Part shown: positions 10,620 to 23,154 of the stretch, piece by piece
Position numbering within the stretch: the stretch's first letter is position 1
Layout of the letters: every line of letters starts with the position of its first letter
DNA from: Pyropia haitanensis
Taxonomy: Eukaryota > Rhodophyta > Bangiophyceae > Bangiales > Bangiaceae
NCBI GenBank assembly: GCA_008729055.1
Contig: SDUX01000005.1
Location: 980,801-1,044,800, forward strand
Direction of reading: 5' to 3'
Length of the DNA: 64,000 nucleotides
Notes under the pieces: generated by a model
What the model was told of the DNA's origin: nothing
Database searches by the model: none
What the model saw: only the letters and a program-made list of their open reading frames with translations
Program-made: the position numbers and the translations under genes

Positions 10620-13600
10620 ACCTTCGTCCAACACCAGCTGCGACCCGCCGCCCAAACCGGCTCGCAGAGCCACCTCTCCGCCAGCGGCAGCGAGCGCTTG
10701 CCGACAACTGCGATGCCAAGCGCCATCCCCAAGTTAACGCCAGCGCTCAGTTGTCACAAACAGCGACGTCAACCGCAAGCCCACAGCCAACGCCACCAGC
10801 TGCCCGCCGCCACACCGGCGGAAGGCGTCACTCCGACACCAAACAGCGGCCACGCGCTCACAACACCAGCAGCCGCCCGACGGCGAACCTCGTTGCCAGG
10901 CGACACCCCGCCGCCAACCCCAACAGCCGCCCGTCGCGAACCTCAGCAGCCGCTCGCAGCCAATGCTGGCGACGAGCGTCACCCCCACGCCTATGCTGCC
11001 AACCACCCACCGCCAACGCCAGCAGCGGCTCGCCACCAAAACCGGCTGCAATGTCCACTCATCCGCCCACGCCAGCCGCCGCCAGCCGCCGAGCCCGTCG
11101 GCAGGCGCCACCCCACCGCCAACGCCAAAATGTCCTCGATGCCAGTGTTGACAACAAGCGCCACCGCCCGGTCAACGCTCGCAGCCACATGCTACCAACG
11201 CTGGCGGCGAGCGCCGGCCACCAGTCCAACAGCAGCCACAGCACGCAAACATCGCGGTCATGCGCCACCGCCCCGTCATCGCCAGCGGGCGCTTGGCATC
11301 ATCACCGACGACAAGTGCAACCCCCCAGCAGCAGCTGGCGGCCGGCCGACGCCAAGACGGGCGGCAAGCGTCACTCTCATGCAAAGCAGCGGCCACCTGC
11401 GGCTCACGCCAACAGCTGCGCGCCGTCAAAGCTCGCGGCAAGCGCCACCGCGCCGTCACAACCAGAAGCAAGACGCCCCCAACGACGGCAGCGAGCGCCA
11501 CGCCCTGTCAACGCCAGCAACCGCCAGCCGCCAATACAGCAGCCGAGCGCGACCGCCCCACCAACGCCAGCAGCTGTCTGTCGCCGACGCCGGCGCCAAA
11601 AGTCACCACCGTGCCTGCGCGAGAGGGCGCCCGCTAACACCGCCGGCCCCAGGCGGCGTCCACCCGCCAATCAGCGACGGCCCGCTCACAACGCCAAGAG
11701 CTGCCCGCCGCCAACGCCGGCGCCAACCGTCACTATCCCACCAATGGTAGCAGCCTCCTGGAACAGACGTCGGCAGCAAACGCCAGCTTCACGCAATTGA
11801 GAGCAGCCGTCCGCTGCAAACAGCGACGACAAGCGTCACCCCCAATCCCACGCAGGCAGCCGCCGGTCGCCACAGCCGCCGGCACGCGCTACGCACTTGC
11901 CAAACAGTGGCCGCCCGCTCCAAACGCCAGCAGCAGTCCCAACAGAGCAGATGGCGGCAAGCTTCATACCACCACCAACGCGAGCAGCCACTTTTCGGCG
12001 GCAAGCGTCACCCCCGCGCAACACAGGGGCCGAACGCTGTGAAGGCCAGCAGCTGCCTGCAGACAACGCCGACTGCGAGCGTAAACCCGCCGGCTAACGC
12101 TATCAGCCGCCTGCCGCCAACGTCGGCGTCGAGCGCACGCTCCACACAAACGGCAGTGGCCGCTCTTTGGCGATAGCCACGCCAAGCGCCACCCCCAATC
12201 CAACTCCAGCAGCCTCCAGTCGCAAGAGCCGATAGCAAGCGCCGCCCGCTCGCCAAAACAGCGGCCACCCGCTGCAACCGCCAGCAGCCGTCAAAACTGT
12301 CCAGTCGGCGGCAAGCGCCACACCGCCGCCGCCCGCCGGCAACGCCGCCAAGAAGAGCCATCCTTCCGCCAACGCGAGCAGCCGCCCGCCACCAACAGCG
12401 ACGCCGAGCGCAACCACCCTGCGAGCTCCAGAATGCGCTCGCCACCAATGCAGGCGGCGAGCGTGACCCCAGCGCCAAGCAGCATGCCCCCGCTGACAAC
12501 GCCTCCACGTGCCCGGCGAGAGCCCGTGGCGAGCGCTACCCCGCCAAAGAGCATCAGACGGACACCCACGCAGACTCCAGCAACCACCTCCTCGCCAACG
12601 CAAGCTGGTGCCTGCTGCCAAAAATGACAGCAAGAGCCGCCCCCCCTGCCAATGCCAGCAGCCGCCCGTCGCCAGAGCCGGCGGCAAAAGCAACATCCCT
12701 GATGACGCCAGCACCTGCCGGTCGTCAAAGTCCGTGGCGACCACCAACCCCACGCCAAACAGCGCCTCTCCGACGAGAAAGTGGCCACACGACGTCAAAA
12801 GCCGGCAGCGAGCACCGACTCAACGCCACACAGCGCGTTCCTGCCGCTGAGCAGCAGCCACGCTCCGCCAATGCCTGTGGCGAGAGCGAGCCCGACACAA
12901 ACCAGGGCCAATCTGACGCCACACCGCGGCCACCCGCAGCCAACACCGACGCCAATCCCCGCCCTCCTGCCGACTCCAGCAGCCCCGCGACGCGAGTGCC
13001 GGCGGCAGCGGCTACCCCATCAGGACGGTCAGCAGCCACGCGCCACCAACGCCGGCGAAGAAAGACACCTCCGCGCACGCGCCGGCAGCCGCCCGCCGGC
13101 AACGTCAGCGGCGAGCGCTACCAAAATCGACGAAAAGCAGGCACGCGGCGCCAGCAGGGACGCCAAGCGCCACAATCAGCCAGCGCCAGCAGCCGCGTGC
13201 CGCCACCGCTGGCGGGAAGTGCTGCCCCCATGCCGATGCCAGCAGCGGCCTGCTGCCAACGCCGGCGGCAAGCGCAGCCCACCCGCCAAATAGTGGCCGC
13301 CCGCTGGCAACGCCAGAACCCGCCCAACGACCAATCCGGTGGCAATCGCCACCTCACCGCCACCGCGAGCAGACGGCCGCTGCAAACGCCAACAGCCGGA
13401 CGACAGCCAAGCCGGCGGCAAGCGTCACCCCTCAGCGAGTGTCAGGAACAGCTCGCCGCCAGTGCCCGCGGAGAAAGTGCCCCCTCGCCGTCAACACTGG
13501 AAGCCGCTGGACGCCAACAGCGACGCTAGGCACTCTCCCCCAGCCAACGCGAGCAACCGCCCGCCGTCAACAGCAACGCCGAGAGCAACACCCCCGTCAG

Positions 13601-14110
13601 CTCCACCGACCGTCGGTCGCAATCGCCCACGGCAAGCGCCGTCCACCCGCAAAACAGCAGCCGCTAGACGCCGACAACAACACCACGTGCCACGCCCCAG
13701 CCAACGACAGCAGCCGTCCGCCGCCAATGCAGGTTGCGAGCGTCTCACGGGCACCATCATCAACGCCAAGCGCCACTGCCCCACAATCACCAACGACGAC
13801 TGCGAACAACACCCCCTCGCACGCAGTTGACGCAATCTGACTGCGCCGGAAGGTCAAGCTGTCCACCTCAAGCACCAGCGGCAAACGCCACGTCGGCACG
13901 AACGCCAGCAACCACCCGCCAAAACCACCGGCGGCAAGCGTCACCCCCTCGTCAAACAGAGGCCGCCCGCGGAATCAGCCAACAGCCACCCCACGACAGA
14001 GCCGGTAGCGAGCGCAACACCACTGCCAACGCCAGCAGCCTCCTGCGGATAACGTCGGTGACGAGCGTGGCCCCGACGCCCAACAGCGGCCACCCGGTTA
14101 TGGACGCCAC
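10620..14110. repeat. Degenerate GC-rich repeat array A (first block)
   Basis: On the plus strand, variants of two words recur again and again: CAACGCCAGCAGCCGCC and GGCAAGCGTCACCCC. They are spaced roughly 55-75 bases apart and often linked by AAACAGCGGCCGCCCGCT. The copies are heavily diverged by substitutions and indels. All six frames contain long ORFs; the plus frames read as Arg/Pro/Ala/Gln-rich, the minus frames as Gly/Trp/Leu/Arg-rich. No frame is kept from one copy to the next, so the array is best read as an old, non-coding minisatellite of about 3.5 kb. A similar block resumes near 18.2 kb. Confidence 0.7.
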
Positions 14111-17100
14111 CCGCTCCGGCAGCGGGGGCGTCACTGGCCGGCTGGGGGTGGCCGCCGCCGGGGCGACGGCATCGCCGCGGCCGCCATCGTCGTCGGCCGC
14201 GGCCTCCACCGCAGGACTAGGCAGCAGGCACCGTCGCACGTCCTCCCCTTACACGACGGTGGCGATGGGGGAGGCCTCGCTGGCAACCGCCGTGTCAGCG
14301 GCCGGCGGGGCGGCAAGCAGGGCGCGCGTGTGGCCCCCCCGGGTCGGCGGGAGCCGACCAGCGGCGCCGGCGGTGCCCCGCTGTGGCGGGGGTGCTGCCG
14401 GCGGTGGCGCGGCGGCATCGGCCGCCGCACCCGCGAACCCAGGTGAGGGAGCCAGGGGCGCCCGAGGCGGAGAGCGGCGAGCAGCCTCGCGCCTCCCTCG
14501 GCGCGACCCCCCCCAGCACCCAGCGGCTCCCGGCGGCGGCGTGGCCCAGGGGCCGTGCCCCCGAGCCTCGCCACCGCCGTGCCGGGTTGCCGCCCCACCA
14601 CCCACGTCGCGGTTCGCAGGGTACGTCCCCGGGGCGGGGGCGGGCGTGAGCTCAGCCTTCCTGACGCTGCCGCCCCCCCCCTCCCATGCAGGGGCGCCGA
14701 CGCAGGTGCGGCCGTGCCTCGAGGCCACGGCCGCCCTCTCCCCCGCCAGCCGGGTGGCCCTCGCCGGGGCGCCGCCCGGCGGCGCGCCCGTGTCGTCTGA
14801 TGCCGTCTCGCCGCTACCGGCCGACGCCGGCGCCGCCCCGCCGGCGCCGGCGCCGCCAGGGCCGCGCCCGACGTGGGCGGCGCGGCACACGCGGGCCTCT
14901 GCCGCCGCCGCGGCTAGCTGAGCCACGGCGGCCATCCCGCCGCCGCCCACCACCGGCGACCCGCCGCGGTCACGAGGCGCGACCGGCACCGCCCCGCCTT
15001 CATCCGGCGACCCGCCCGCATCTGCCGCAATGCGGCCAGCGGCCCACGTCACAGTGCCGGCAGCCGCCGCCCGGCCGCCGCCCAGAGTGCCGGCCGCCGC
15101 CGCCGCCCAGCCAGCGCCGCAGGCCCGCATGACGGCGCCGCGCGTGGCCTCGCCGGCGTCGTAGGGGGCATTGGCGGCGACGGCGGTGACCGTAGGAGGG
15201 GTGGCGAGAGGGTGACAGCCCCCACCGCCAAGCACAACCCCCCCATCGCCCACGGAACTCGGACCGTCGCCCTCGACGCCACCTGCCGACAGCGGCTCTG
15301 TCGCGACCGGCACACCGCCAGCCGCGACCGCGGTCGCGCCGCCGACGGCCGGCTCCACCATCGCCGCCATGTCACCACCGCGCGTCACCCACCTGCTGCC
15401 AAGGGGGGTGCCGACAGCGCTCTTGGCGGCGGCGGCGTGGCCGACGGACGGAAAGCGCCGCCCCCCGCCCAGCCACACTCCTCAAGCACCCCTACTCCCG
15501 CCCACGCCCACCCCACTCGCCGTCGCCGAGCCGGCCAGCGCGAACGGTGCGCCAGCGGGCACAACCACCGCCGACGCGCCGCCAGACGTCGCCCACACCG
15601 CGGCCGCGTCGCCACCGCCGGTCGCACACGGCGCGCCGCCGGCCACGACCATCGCGGCCGCCGTCGTTGCGCCGTCCAGCCCAGCCGTCCGGGCGGCAGC
15701 GTGGGAGGCGGCGGCCGCGTCGCTGGCGGGCGTGGGGGAGCCGGCGGACGGAGATTGCTCCCCGCCGCCGCGCCACCCCCCCCGCCGCAATTGGCACCAC
15801 CACCCGCACGCCCCCGCCCGCGTCCCGTCGCCGCCGACTGGTCCATGGCGGCCGGCGTGATGCCCGTCACGCCCGCCACCGCGTTGTCACCCGTCGACGC
15901 CACCGCCACCGTGACACCGCCACCGCTCGTCGCCCGGACGGCGGCGCTGGAGGCAGCGGTGGCGCCGCCGGTAGCTGCGGGGGTCGTAACTAGCGGGGAC
16001 CACCCCCCGCCACCCAGCACCATCCCTACCGCGCCCACGACACCGCCGCTGTCGCCCCCGACACCCCCGCCCGACCGCCAACACGCTACAGCCGGCTCGT
16101 CGTCGGCCGCCACACCAGCCGCGCCGCCGCCGGCCGCCGCCGTCGGCGCCACTCTGCCTGTGGCGGCCGTCGCCTCCCCGCAGGCGTGCGGAGAGATGGC
16201 GCAGCCCTTGGCGGCGTCGGCGGGGCCGACGGAGGGGAATCGCCCACCTCCGTCCACGAGCCCTCCTCCACCACTCCCGCCGCCGCCGCGGATGCCACCG
16301 CCACCTCCCGCCACCGAGCCGGCATGCGTAGCCGCCGCGCCATTGCCCGCCGCAGCTGCCACGCTCACGCCCGCCATTGCCGCCCCCGACGCCGCGTGGC
16401 CGCCACTTGCCGACCTGTTGGTGCGGTGGGCTGCAGCACGAACGGCCACGACGGTCGTGACGGCGCCGGCAGCGGGGGATCGCACCCCCGTGCCAAGCGC
16501 CACCCCCCCACCGCCGACGCCACCGCCGATCCCGCCCCAGCTCGCCGCCGCATCCCCGCCAGTTGGGGCCGGCCGGCCACCAGCCGCAATTGCGCCCGCC
16601 GCCACCACGGCAGTCCCGCCGCCGCCGAGCGTCGCCGCCGCGGTCGACACGTCGCCGCGGCGCGCCGACTCTCCGCAGCCTTGGCGGTTGACGGCGGCTG
16701 TTCTAGCGCCCACAGGCCGGGCCGACTGCAGGGGATCGCGCCCCCCCGCCCCAGCAACACTCCGCTGCCGCCCACGACGCCTACCTCGCCGCCCCAAGCC
16801 GCCGCCGCCGGCACTTCCGCCACGGCTCAAGCGCCGTCGGCTGCGGCCGTCGTCCCATAGCTGCCGCTCGCCACGGCCGCGGCCGACGCAGCGTTGCCGC
16901 CGGCCGCAATCCCCATGCCGGCAGGCGGGACGGCGGCGATTCGGGGGGTGGCGGCGAGTCTGACGGGAAGGGATGCTATCCCTTCGTCCAATGTGTGACC
17001 CTTGGCCACCACCCCTGCACGCGCTGCCGGCTCCTCGCCGACCGCCACCGCGGCCACGCCACGCCCGCCGTCGTTGCAACCGCCGCCGCGGCGCGGCCAC

Positions 17101-18200
17101 ACTAGGTCACCGACGCCGTCCCGCCGGCGCTGGCCACCGCGGCGACGTCAGGCGAGACGGTGCGGGGAGGCGCGGCGGGGGCAGAGCTGGTGGTGGCGAG
17201 GCGGGCCACTACGCGGGATCGCCGCGCCCCACCCAGCAGCACCCTGTCACCGATGCCACCACCGCCCATACCGCCCCTCCCCGCCGCAGCCGGGCCGCCC
17301 ACCACGGAGGGCACAGCGCCTGCCACCAGCACCGCCGCGCCGTCGTCGCCCGTCGCCGCCGTCACCGCCGCGCTGCCGCCAAGCGCGTCCGCCGTTGCCG
17401 CCGCCGCCGCCGCGCTGCCGCCAAGCGCGTCCGCCGTTGCCGCCGCCGCCGCGCCACGCGCCGCCACCATGCCCTCCGACACAGCCGCCGTGACGACGTC
17501 CGCCATGCCGTTCGACGCCGTCGCCTCGCCCACGTCCATCAGCTCGGTCACAGCGGTGGCGGCGGCCTTGCCATCCCCGCCGCCGCCGGGGGAACCCGCG
17601 GCGCCGCCGGCGCCGCCGCGCGCGGAGCGGTGCAGCCCCGCCCCCAGGCCCGCCAAGCCCACTGGCGCCGCCCAGACCACGTCCATGGCAGCCGCGGGCG
17701 GCCCGTCAGCCCGGGCAGAGCAGCTGCCGGCGCCGTCCGCCGCCCCCTGCGGCGGCCACTGCCGGCGGGTCCACCAGCTGCGCCGGCGGGGCCGCGCGGC
17801 CGGTCGCGCGGCCGCCACCGCCCGCCTCCGCTTGCAGAAAACACATTCGGGGGTGCCCGCCAGGCGAGCGGCAAGATCCCGCGCCCGGCGACTGCGCTGC
17901 GACCGCGGCCGCAGCCGCGGCGCAAAGAGGACAGCAGACGCCCACGGCGCAGTCGGCGGGGTGCCTGCCGCGGTCTTGGCGGTCACCGCAGGGGGTGTCG
18001 CGGCCCCGCTGTGCGGCCGCCTAACAGTTGGCTGCGCGCCGGACGGCGAGCAATCGCCGTCGTCGGCCGGCGGCAATGGCGGCGGCGAGGAAAAGCCGCC
18101 AGGCGGCGGCGGCTGCAAAATCGCCTCGCCGCCACCGGTAGGCGGGCAGTCGCCCGCCCGAGCCGCCGCCGCCAAAGGGGGGGCGGAAATCTTGGAGCAC
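14111..18200. repeat. GC-rich repeat array B (long-period, Gly/Ala/Val-coding on the minus strand)
   Basis: Minus-strand translations repeatedly give a unit of roughly 70-80 residues that opens with VxLGGGxRxPSVG or a variant, continues through Ala/Val-rich sequence and ends in a Gly run. Copies can be seen starting near 15,475, 15,230, 14,940, 16,300 and 16,540. The units sit in different frames and several differ by indels, so the repeat exists at DNA level with a period of roughly 220-250 bases. Overlapping plus frames (583 codons at 15212-16963) are Pro/Ala/Thr-rich mirror images. I cannot exclude that part of this is a decayed repetitive protein gene; the minus segment 17,102-17,600 (ELMDVGEATASNGMADVV) has the most protein-like composition. 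Confidence 0.55.
17370..17453 (+). repeat. 42-bp tandem duplication
   Basis: Two adjacent copies begin GCGCTGCCGCCAAGCGCGTC, at 17370 and 17412. They are identical over almost their whole length, so this is a recent expansion within the older array B. Confidence 0.85.
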
Positions 18201-20160
18201 GCCACACCCCGCAGCCGTCGCCAACGGTCAACCGCCCAAAAACGCCGACGGCAAGCGCGACCCCGTCACCAACGCCAGCAGCCACGAGCTGTCAACGCCA
18301 GCAACGCGTAAAATCGTCCCGCCAACGCCGGCAGGCCCCCGCCGCCAGCACCGACAAACAGCGCCACCCCCCCGGCCAACGGCAGCAGCCGCCCGCCACC
18401 ACCAGCCAAGCCGAGCCCCATCCCCCGGACAGCGCCAGCAGCCACCCGCCTACGGCGTGGAGAGTCACCCCCACCCGAAACAGCGGTGGCTCGCTGACAA
18501 CGCCACCTGCCGCCCGACGAGAGTTCCAGCGGCGAGCGCCGCCGGCCCACCGTCGCCAGCGGCCGTCCGCCGCCAGCGCTGCCAGGATCAGCCCAGCCCA
18601 CACACAAGACAGCAGCCGCCCGGTGGCATCGCGAAAAGAGAGCGCGTCAACAGAGCTGGCGACGAGTGGCATGCCCCCGCCGCCGCCAGCAGCCGCCAGC
18701 CGCCAACGACGGCGGCAACAGCGACCCACTCGCACGCCGTCCGCAGCAGCGCCAGCCGCCAGAGCCGGCGGTGACGGCCACCTCCACACAAACGGCAGGA
18801 AGCAACAAGCCGCCTCTGCCGGCGACGGGCGCCACCCCCCGGTCAACAAGCAGCCGCCCAGAGCCATCGCCAGACGGTGCCTGCCGTCAACGCTCAAACA
18901 AGAGCGCCACACCCCCCGCCAGCACTTGCAGGTGCCCGCCGCCAATGTAGGCGGCGAGCGCCGACCCCCCGACAAGCGACAATCGCCGGGCGACAGAACC
19001 GACACCACGCGCAACCGCTCAGCCGCCGCACACACGCACACAGCCGGTCGCCGCCGCAGCCGGCGGCGAGAAACACCGACCCCCGCCGACGGCAGCAGCC
19101 GCGCGCCCTCAATGCAGACGTTGACCGCCACCTGCCAGTCTCACACGGGCCGCCCGCCGCCAACGCCGGCGGCGAGGGCGACGCCCCCGTCCAGCAGCGC
19201 CTGCTCGCCGCCAACGCCAGGAGCCGCCCGCCGCCGCCGCCGCGCCGCGAATAGCGGGACCGCTCTACGACCGTCAAGCGTCGCGCCCCCACCAACGAGG
19301 CTCGGCACAGGTCAGCAGCTCCGGTAACGTGTGCCTGCTGTGCCTGTCTTGCCGGTTCCGGTCCACTTGGCCATGATCTGCAAACGCCGGCGCGCCGTCA
19401 GGGTGACGCGCGCCGCCAAAGTCAGCAGTGGTGGTCATTCGCGCACCGCCGTCACTGCCACCAGCTGACGTCACAAGGCGACGCTAGTGGCGACACGTCG
19501 CCACTCGAGCGGCGCCCGCAAACGTTGCCTCCGTTGGGTGCCCCCCGCTCACCTTGACGACGCCGCTCGCCGCCCCATGCGCGAGAAAAACACCGCCACC
19601 GCGTCAATGGGGCGGCGCTCCCCGCCGCCACCCGCAGTGCGCGTACTGTCTCGCCGCCTGTCAGATGACCGCAGCCGCCCGCCGGGGTCCCCACGGCCCA
19701 CCCAAGAAAGCAAACGGGCGGCGGCCGCCAGCAGCGGCCGCCACCAACGTCAACAACGGGGGGGCGGTGGCCCAACGGTGCCGTCCCGCCGCCAACCGCC
19801 GTCAACACGGGCGGCAGGCGCGCGGAGGGCGACGCCAAAACGCGGCGCGGCGCGCACCCTCCAAGCCGGCCGACGGCGACACCGCACCGCACTCGTGCCG
19901 CCGCCACCCGCCATTGCCGCCACGGGGGGGGGCGCCAACGCCGCGACGACGAGCTGCGGCGACCGCCCCCGCCCTTGGCGAGACGAGCCACCGACGCGCG
20001 ACGCGGCCGCGCCCCCCTGCAAGTGCAACGGCCATCGCGGCCGCCTGCAGCAACAGCTCCCAGCCCGTGCCTTGCCGCCGTCGCACTCTGTCAACGCCTG
20101 CAGCAGGTGCCGGCAGCAAACCTCAACAGCAGCACATGGGCGGTGGCGGGTGACGCAGCG
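18201..20160. repeat. Degenerate GC-rich repeat array A (second block)
   Basis: The same vocabulary as 10.6-14.1 kb returns: AACGCCAGCAGCC words, GCGACCCC/GCGTCACC words and AACAGCGG linkers at irregular 50-75-base spacing. It starts directly after array B and fades out near 20.1 kb. A plus frame of 784 codons (16973-19327) runs across both arrays, but it changes character at the array boundary and has no domain, so I do not call it a gene. Confidence 0.65.
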
Positions 20161-22537
20161 AGAAGAGCCGGGGAGGCAGAGAGATGAGGGCAATCGGCGA
20201 CAAAGCTCGCATCGGCGGAAAGACAGGAACCTGAGGCGGGTAACAGCTCAACAGACCACCGACCAAGGCAAACAAAAACAGCAACGAACAGCAAACAGGA
20301 CGTGAATGTCAGCGGTGGCACAACAGTACGGTCCACGGTGACAAAACCGCCCAACCACTCAGATCCGGAAGCGAACAAACGCCCCACTCCAACCTGTACA
20401 GTACGCTACCGAAACGTTGTAGCAGCGGAGCGAGGACGCTGTGAGTCGGTGGGGCCGGCGAGGGGCGAGCCGTCGTGCGCCGCCTCCGCCCCTTGCTGCC
20501 CCCCGCCCGCCGACTCCGCGACGCGCCCGGCGCCGTCGTCCACCCAACGCCAGTCCCCTCGCCGCCCCCCAGGCTCTTGAGCCATAGCAGCGGGCGGGGA
20601 CGGCTGGCGCGGGGGGCGGAGAGCCTGGCGCCAGACCACTGGCCCCCCACCACCCCGACGCTCGCACGATACGAGGGAGGCGCCTCAACACGCCACCGCC
20701 GTCCGCACCTGGCGGCACGGCGCCGCCATTGCCACGGGGAGGGGGCGGCCGGCGGCAGGGATGCCCAAGCACGCCACACAGGGAGCCGCCGGTTTCGTAG
20801 AGGGGGGAAGGAGGACGGCGAAACGGCAGCGGACAATCAGGAGGGACACTCCAAAACATCTCTCACGGGGGAGGAGGGAGACAAGAAGCACACGTCGCCA
20901 AGAAGGGGAACAACAAACCGCAAACAAACAGTTGACAAGCATCGGGACAAAGAAAGCCTACCGTGGTGATGGGGGGAAGCACATCGCGGAGGGTCAACGC
21001 CCACGCGCGCACTCCCGGCGCACGCGAGACGGGCGCGGCCGCTCGCAGTGCCACGTGCAGGAACAACATTGGCGGCGGCGGCCGTATCCGCGACCGCGGC
21101 AGCCGCATCGACGCACAACGCCGTCGGCTTCAGGCGGCACCGCCGGTGACAGCGGTCCGGCCGGGTGGCGCCGACGGCGGTGCCATCGGGCGCTGCGACG
21201 GGTGGCCGCGACGACGACGGCCGGATGGCCGACAGCCTACAACGGCCAGCGGATGGCGACCGCGCTCGCCCACACAGGGGGGAGAGGGGTAGATATAGGC
21301 GGCGCAGCCAACGAGCGGGGCCGTGACGGAGCGGGAGCGCGGCCAGTGGCGGGCCGTGGGGGGGTGGGCCCGCAGTCGCGCGCGGCGGGGTGCGCGCGCC
21401 CGCGCGCTCGCGCGGGCGAGCGGGGGCTGGGAAGGACGGGACGGGGACGCGAGCGGCGCCGATGCCGGCAGGCGCCGAGTGACGGCTCCGCGCGCGGCGC
21501 GACGGGCGGGCGCGGCGGGGCGGCCTCGATGGCGGGAGCGCCCGCTGGCGGCCGCTCGCCCTTCCCGCGGCGCGCACGCGGGCGCCACTCGTGGTCGTGG
21601 CGCGAGCCCGCCACGGCCGTCGCGCGCGCCAGACGACGACGCAGTCCGCCGTGGAAAGGGGGGGAGGGCGGAGAGGCGCCGTCGCCGCCCGCCGCCGCGG
21701 CCGCTACTCGCCGCGGGCCGCGCCGCGGTCGCAGCAGGCGCGCGCGCGCCGCCGCGCGGTGCGGTGGGCAGCGGCAGCTGGCGGCCGCCGCCGACAGCGC
21801 TTTCCCGCGGCGGCCGCCACCGGTGCCCATCCCCCCCCACCCCCACGGCGCCCGCTTTCGGGGTATGCAGCTGAGGACCGCACGGGAGGACCACGGGTGG
21901 GCAGGGGGTGCGCCCGCGGCGTGCAGCTCTCGGCTGCCGGCGTTCCACCCCGTCCGGACCGCGGCGCGTGCGGGTGGCAGGCCGCCTTTGTGCGGCCCCC
22001 CCCCCCGCCCATGTGCGGAGCGCGCGGGCTAGCGCCCCACGCCCAGGCCGTTTTTTTTGTGTGCCTTTTTTCGCGCGCTGGCGAGGCGACCCCCACGAGC
22101 GGCGCTGCAGCATCCCGCTGGGGTCATCCGTGGCCGCATGCCGTCGCCGGGGGGGGCGCCCCGTCGGGTACCCCGGCCCCTCTGCCGCCACGGCACGCTG
22201 CGTATGTCGTGACGCCGCCCGACCTGGCTGGCGAGAGGGGGCGGGGATGCGGCACGCGCCGTTTAGCTGCGGCCGGGGCGGCGCCGGCGCGCCGCTTTTC
22301 CCCCCCATCTGTGGGTGGTTGCGCCTGTCGGGTGCGGCGAGCGGGGTGGGGCGCGAGCGGCTGCCTGCATGAATTAAGCAAAAAAACTGAAAACGACCGC
22401 ACCCACGGTCACGGCGTGCCGCTCGCGCCGACTGGTTGCGCGGGGGTACTGTGCCGCGTCTCAGATTTTCTCTTTTTGTGGGTGCCGCCGGGGGGCTGGT
22501 GGCGGCCGCCGCAGACCGGGAAGGCCGCGACCGCAAC
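20161..22537. other. GC-rich flank left of the retrotransposon
   Basis: The first 0.9 kb has mixed composition without recognisable genes. From about 21.3 kb the sequence is again extremely GC-rich with simultaneous ORFs on both strands. An AT-rich island TTTTTTTTGTGTGCC lies at 22,050-22,065. No domain or RNA gene is visible. Confidence 0.4.
22533..22537. repeat. Target-site duplication, left copy (GCAAC)
   Basis: The five bases directly before the first LTR base are GCAAC and are repeated exactly at 29147-29151. A 5-bp duplication is the usual product of Copia-type integration. Confidence 0.93.
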
Positions 22538-23154
22538 TGTGGGAAGTATGGGGTGCGTGTCACAGTGAAGCGTCGGTAACAGGTCGTAGCTCCTTCAGGG
22601 CCGCGTAATCGTACCCTGTAGCACACTCGTGAAGCGCCGCGTGATCGGCACAGTCCAAGAATGTGGTTTACATGAAAGAGCAAAGACGACGAGCAAAGCC
22701 AGTCGGACGCCCGCGGCGGCGACTGGCACACCTCAAGAACCCCCCCACTCTCCTCTCAATCGAGCCTCCACACGCGACTGCTCTCAGGACGCTCTCAGAC
22801 TAGGCCTAGGGGGGGGAATGGCCAACAGCCCCCAGGAGCGGTATCGTCAGCCGGAGCCACGCCACAGCGCCTGCAGGGGCTGGTGCTGCCACCGGGCTGC
22901 TCAAGCGGTTGTGGCCGCAGGCACCGTCCGCACTCAGCTCCGGTCGTCGGCCGGCCGCCCGAGACACCAGCAGTGGTGTACCGTCTCCTTCCCGGCCGCA
23001 CGAGCGGGGCGGCAAACGCCCCCCGTATCTGGCCACACCACGATCTCTCAACAATCATATCTTCCCGACCGGCTGCGTAAGCAGCCAGGTCCAACTTAAC
23101 CTGCCACGTGGTACGGCAAGGTAAGTCGAATTGCCTTGGGTCCTGATCTTCACA
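22538..23154 (-). repeat. 3' LTR of the Copia element (617 bp)
   Basis: On the element's strand it starts TGTGAAGATC and ends CTTCCCACA. The pol stop codon lies inside its first bases. The G run at 22809-22816 has 8 G against 9 in the other LTR. It should carry the polyadenylation signal for the element's RNA, but I cannot identify one. Confidence 0.95.

Noticed and set aside
10620..14110. CRISPR-like array
   Set aside because: Repeat units are degenerate, spacing is irregular and there are no unique spacers or cas genes; the genome is eukaryotic.
15212..16963. 583-codon plus-strand ORF
   Set aside because: It is the Pro/Ala-rich mirror image of the minus-strand repeat units in array B and has no domain.
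16973..19327. 784-codon plus-strand ORF
   Set aside because: It spans the boundary between two different repeat arrays and changes composition there, which a real gene would not be expected to do.
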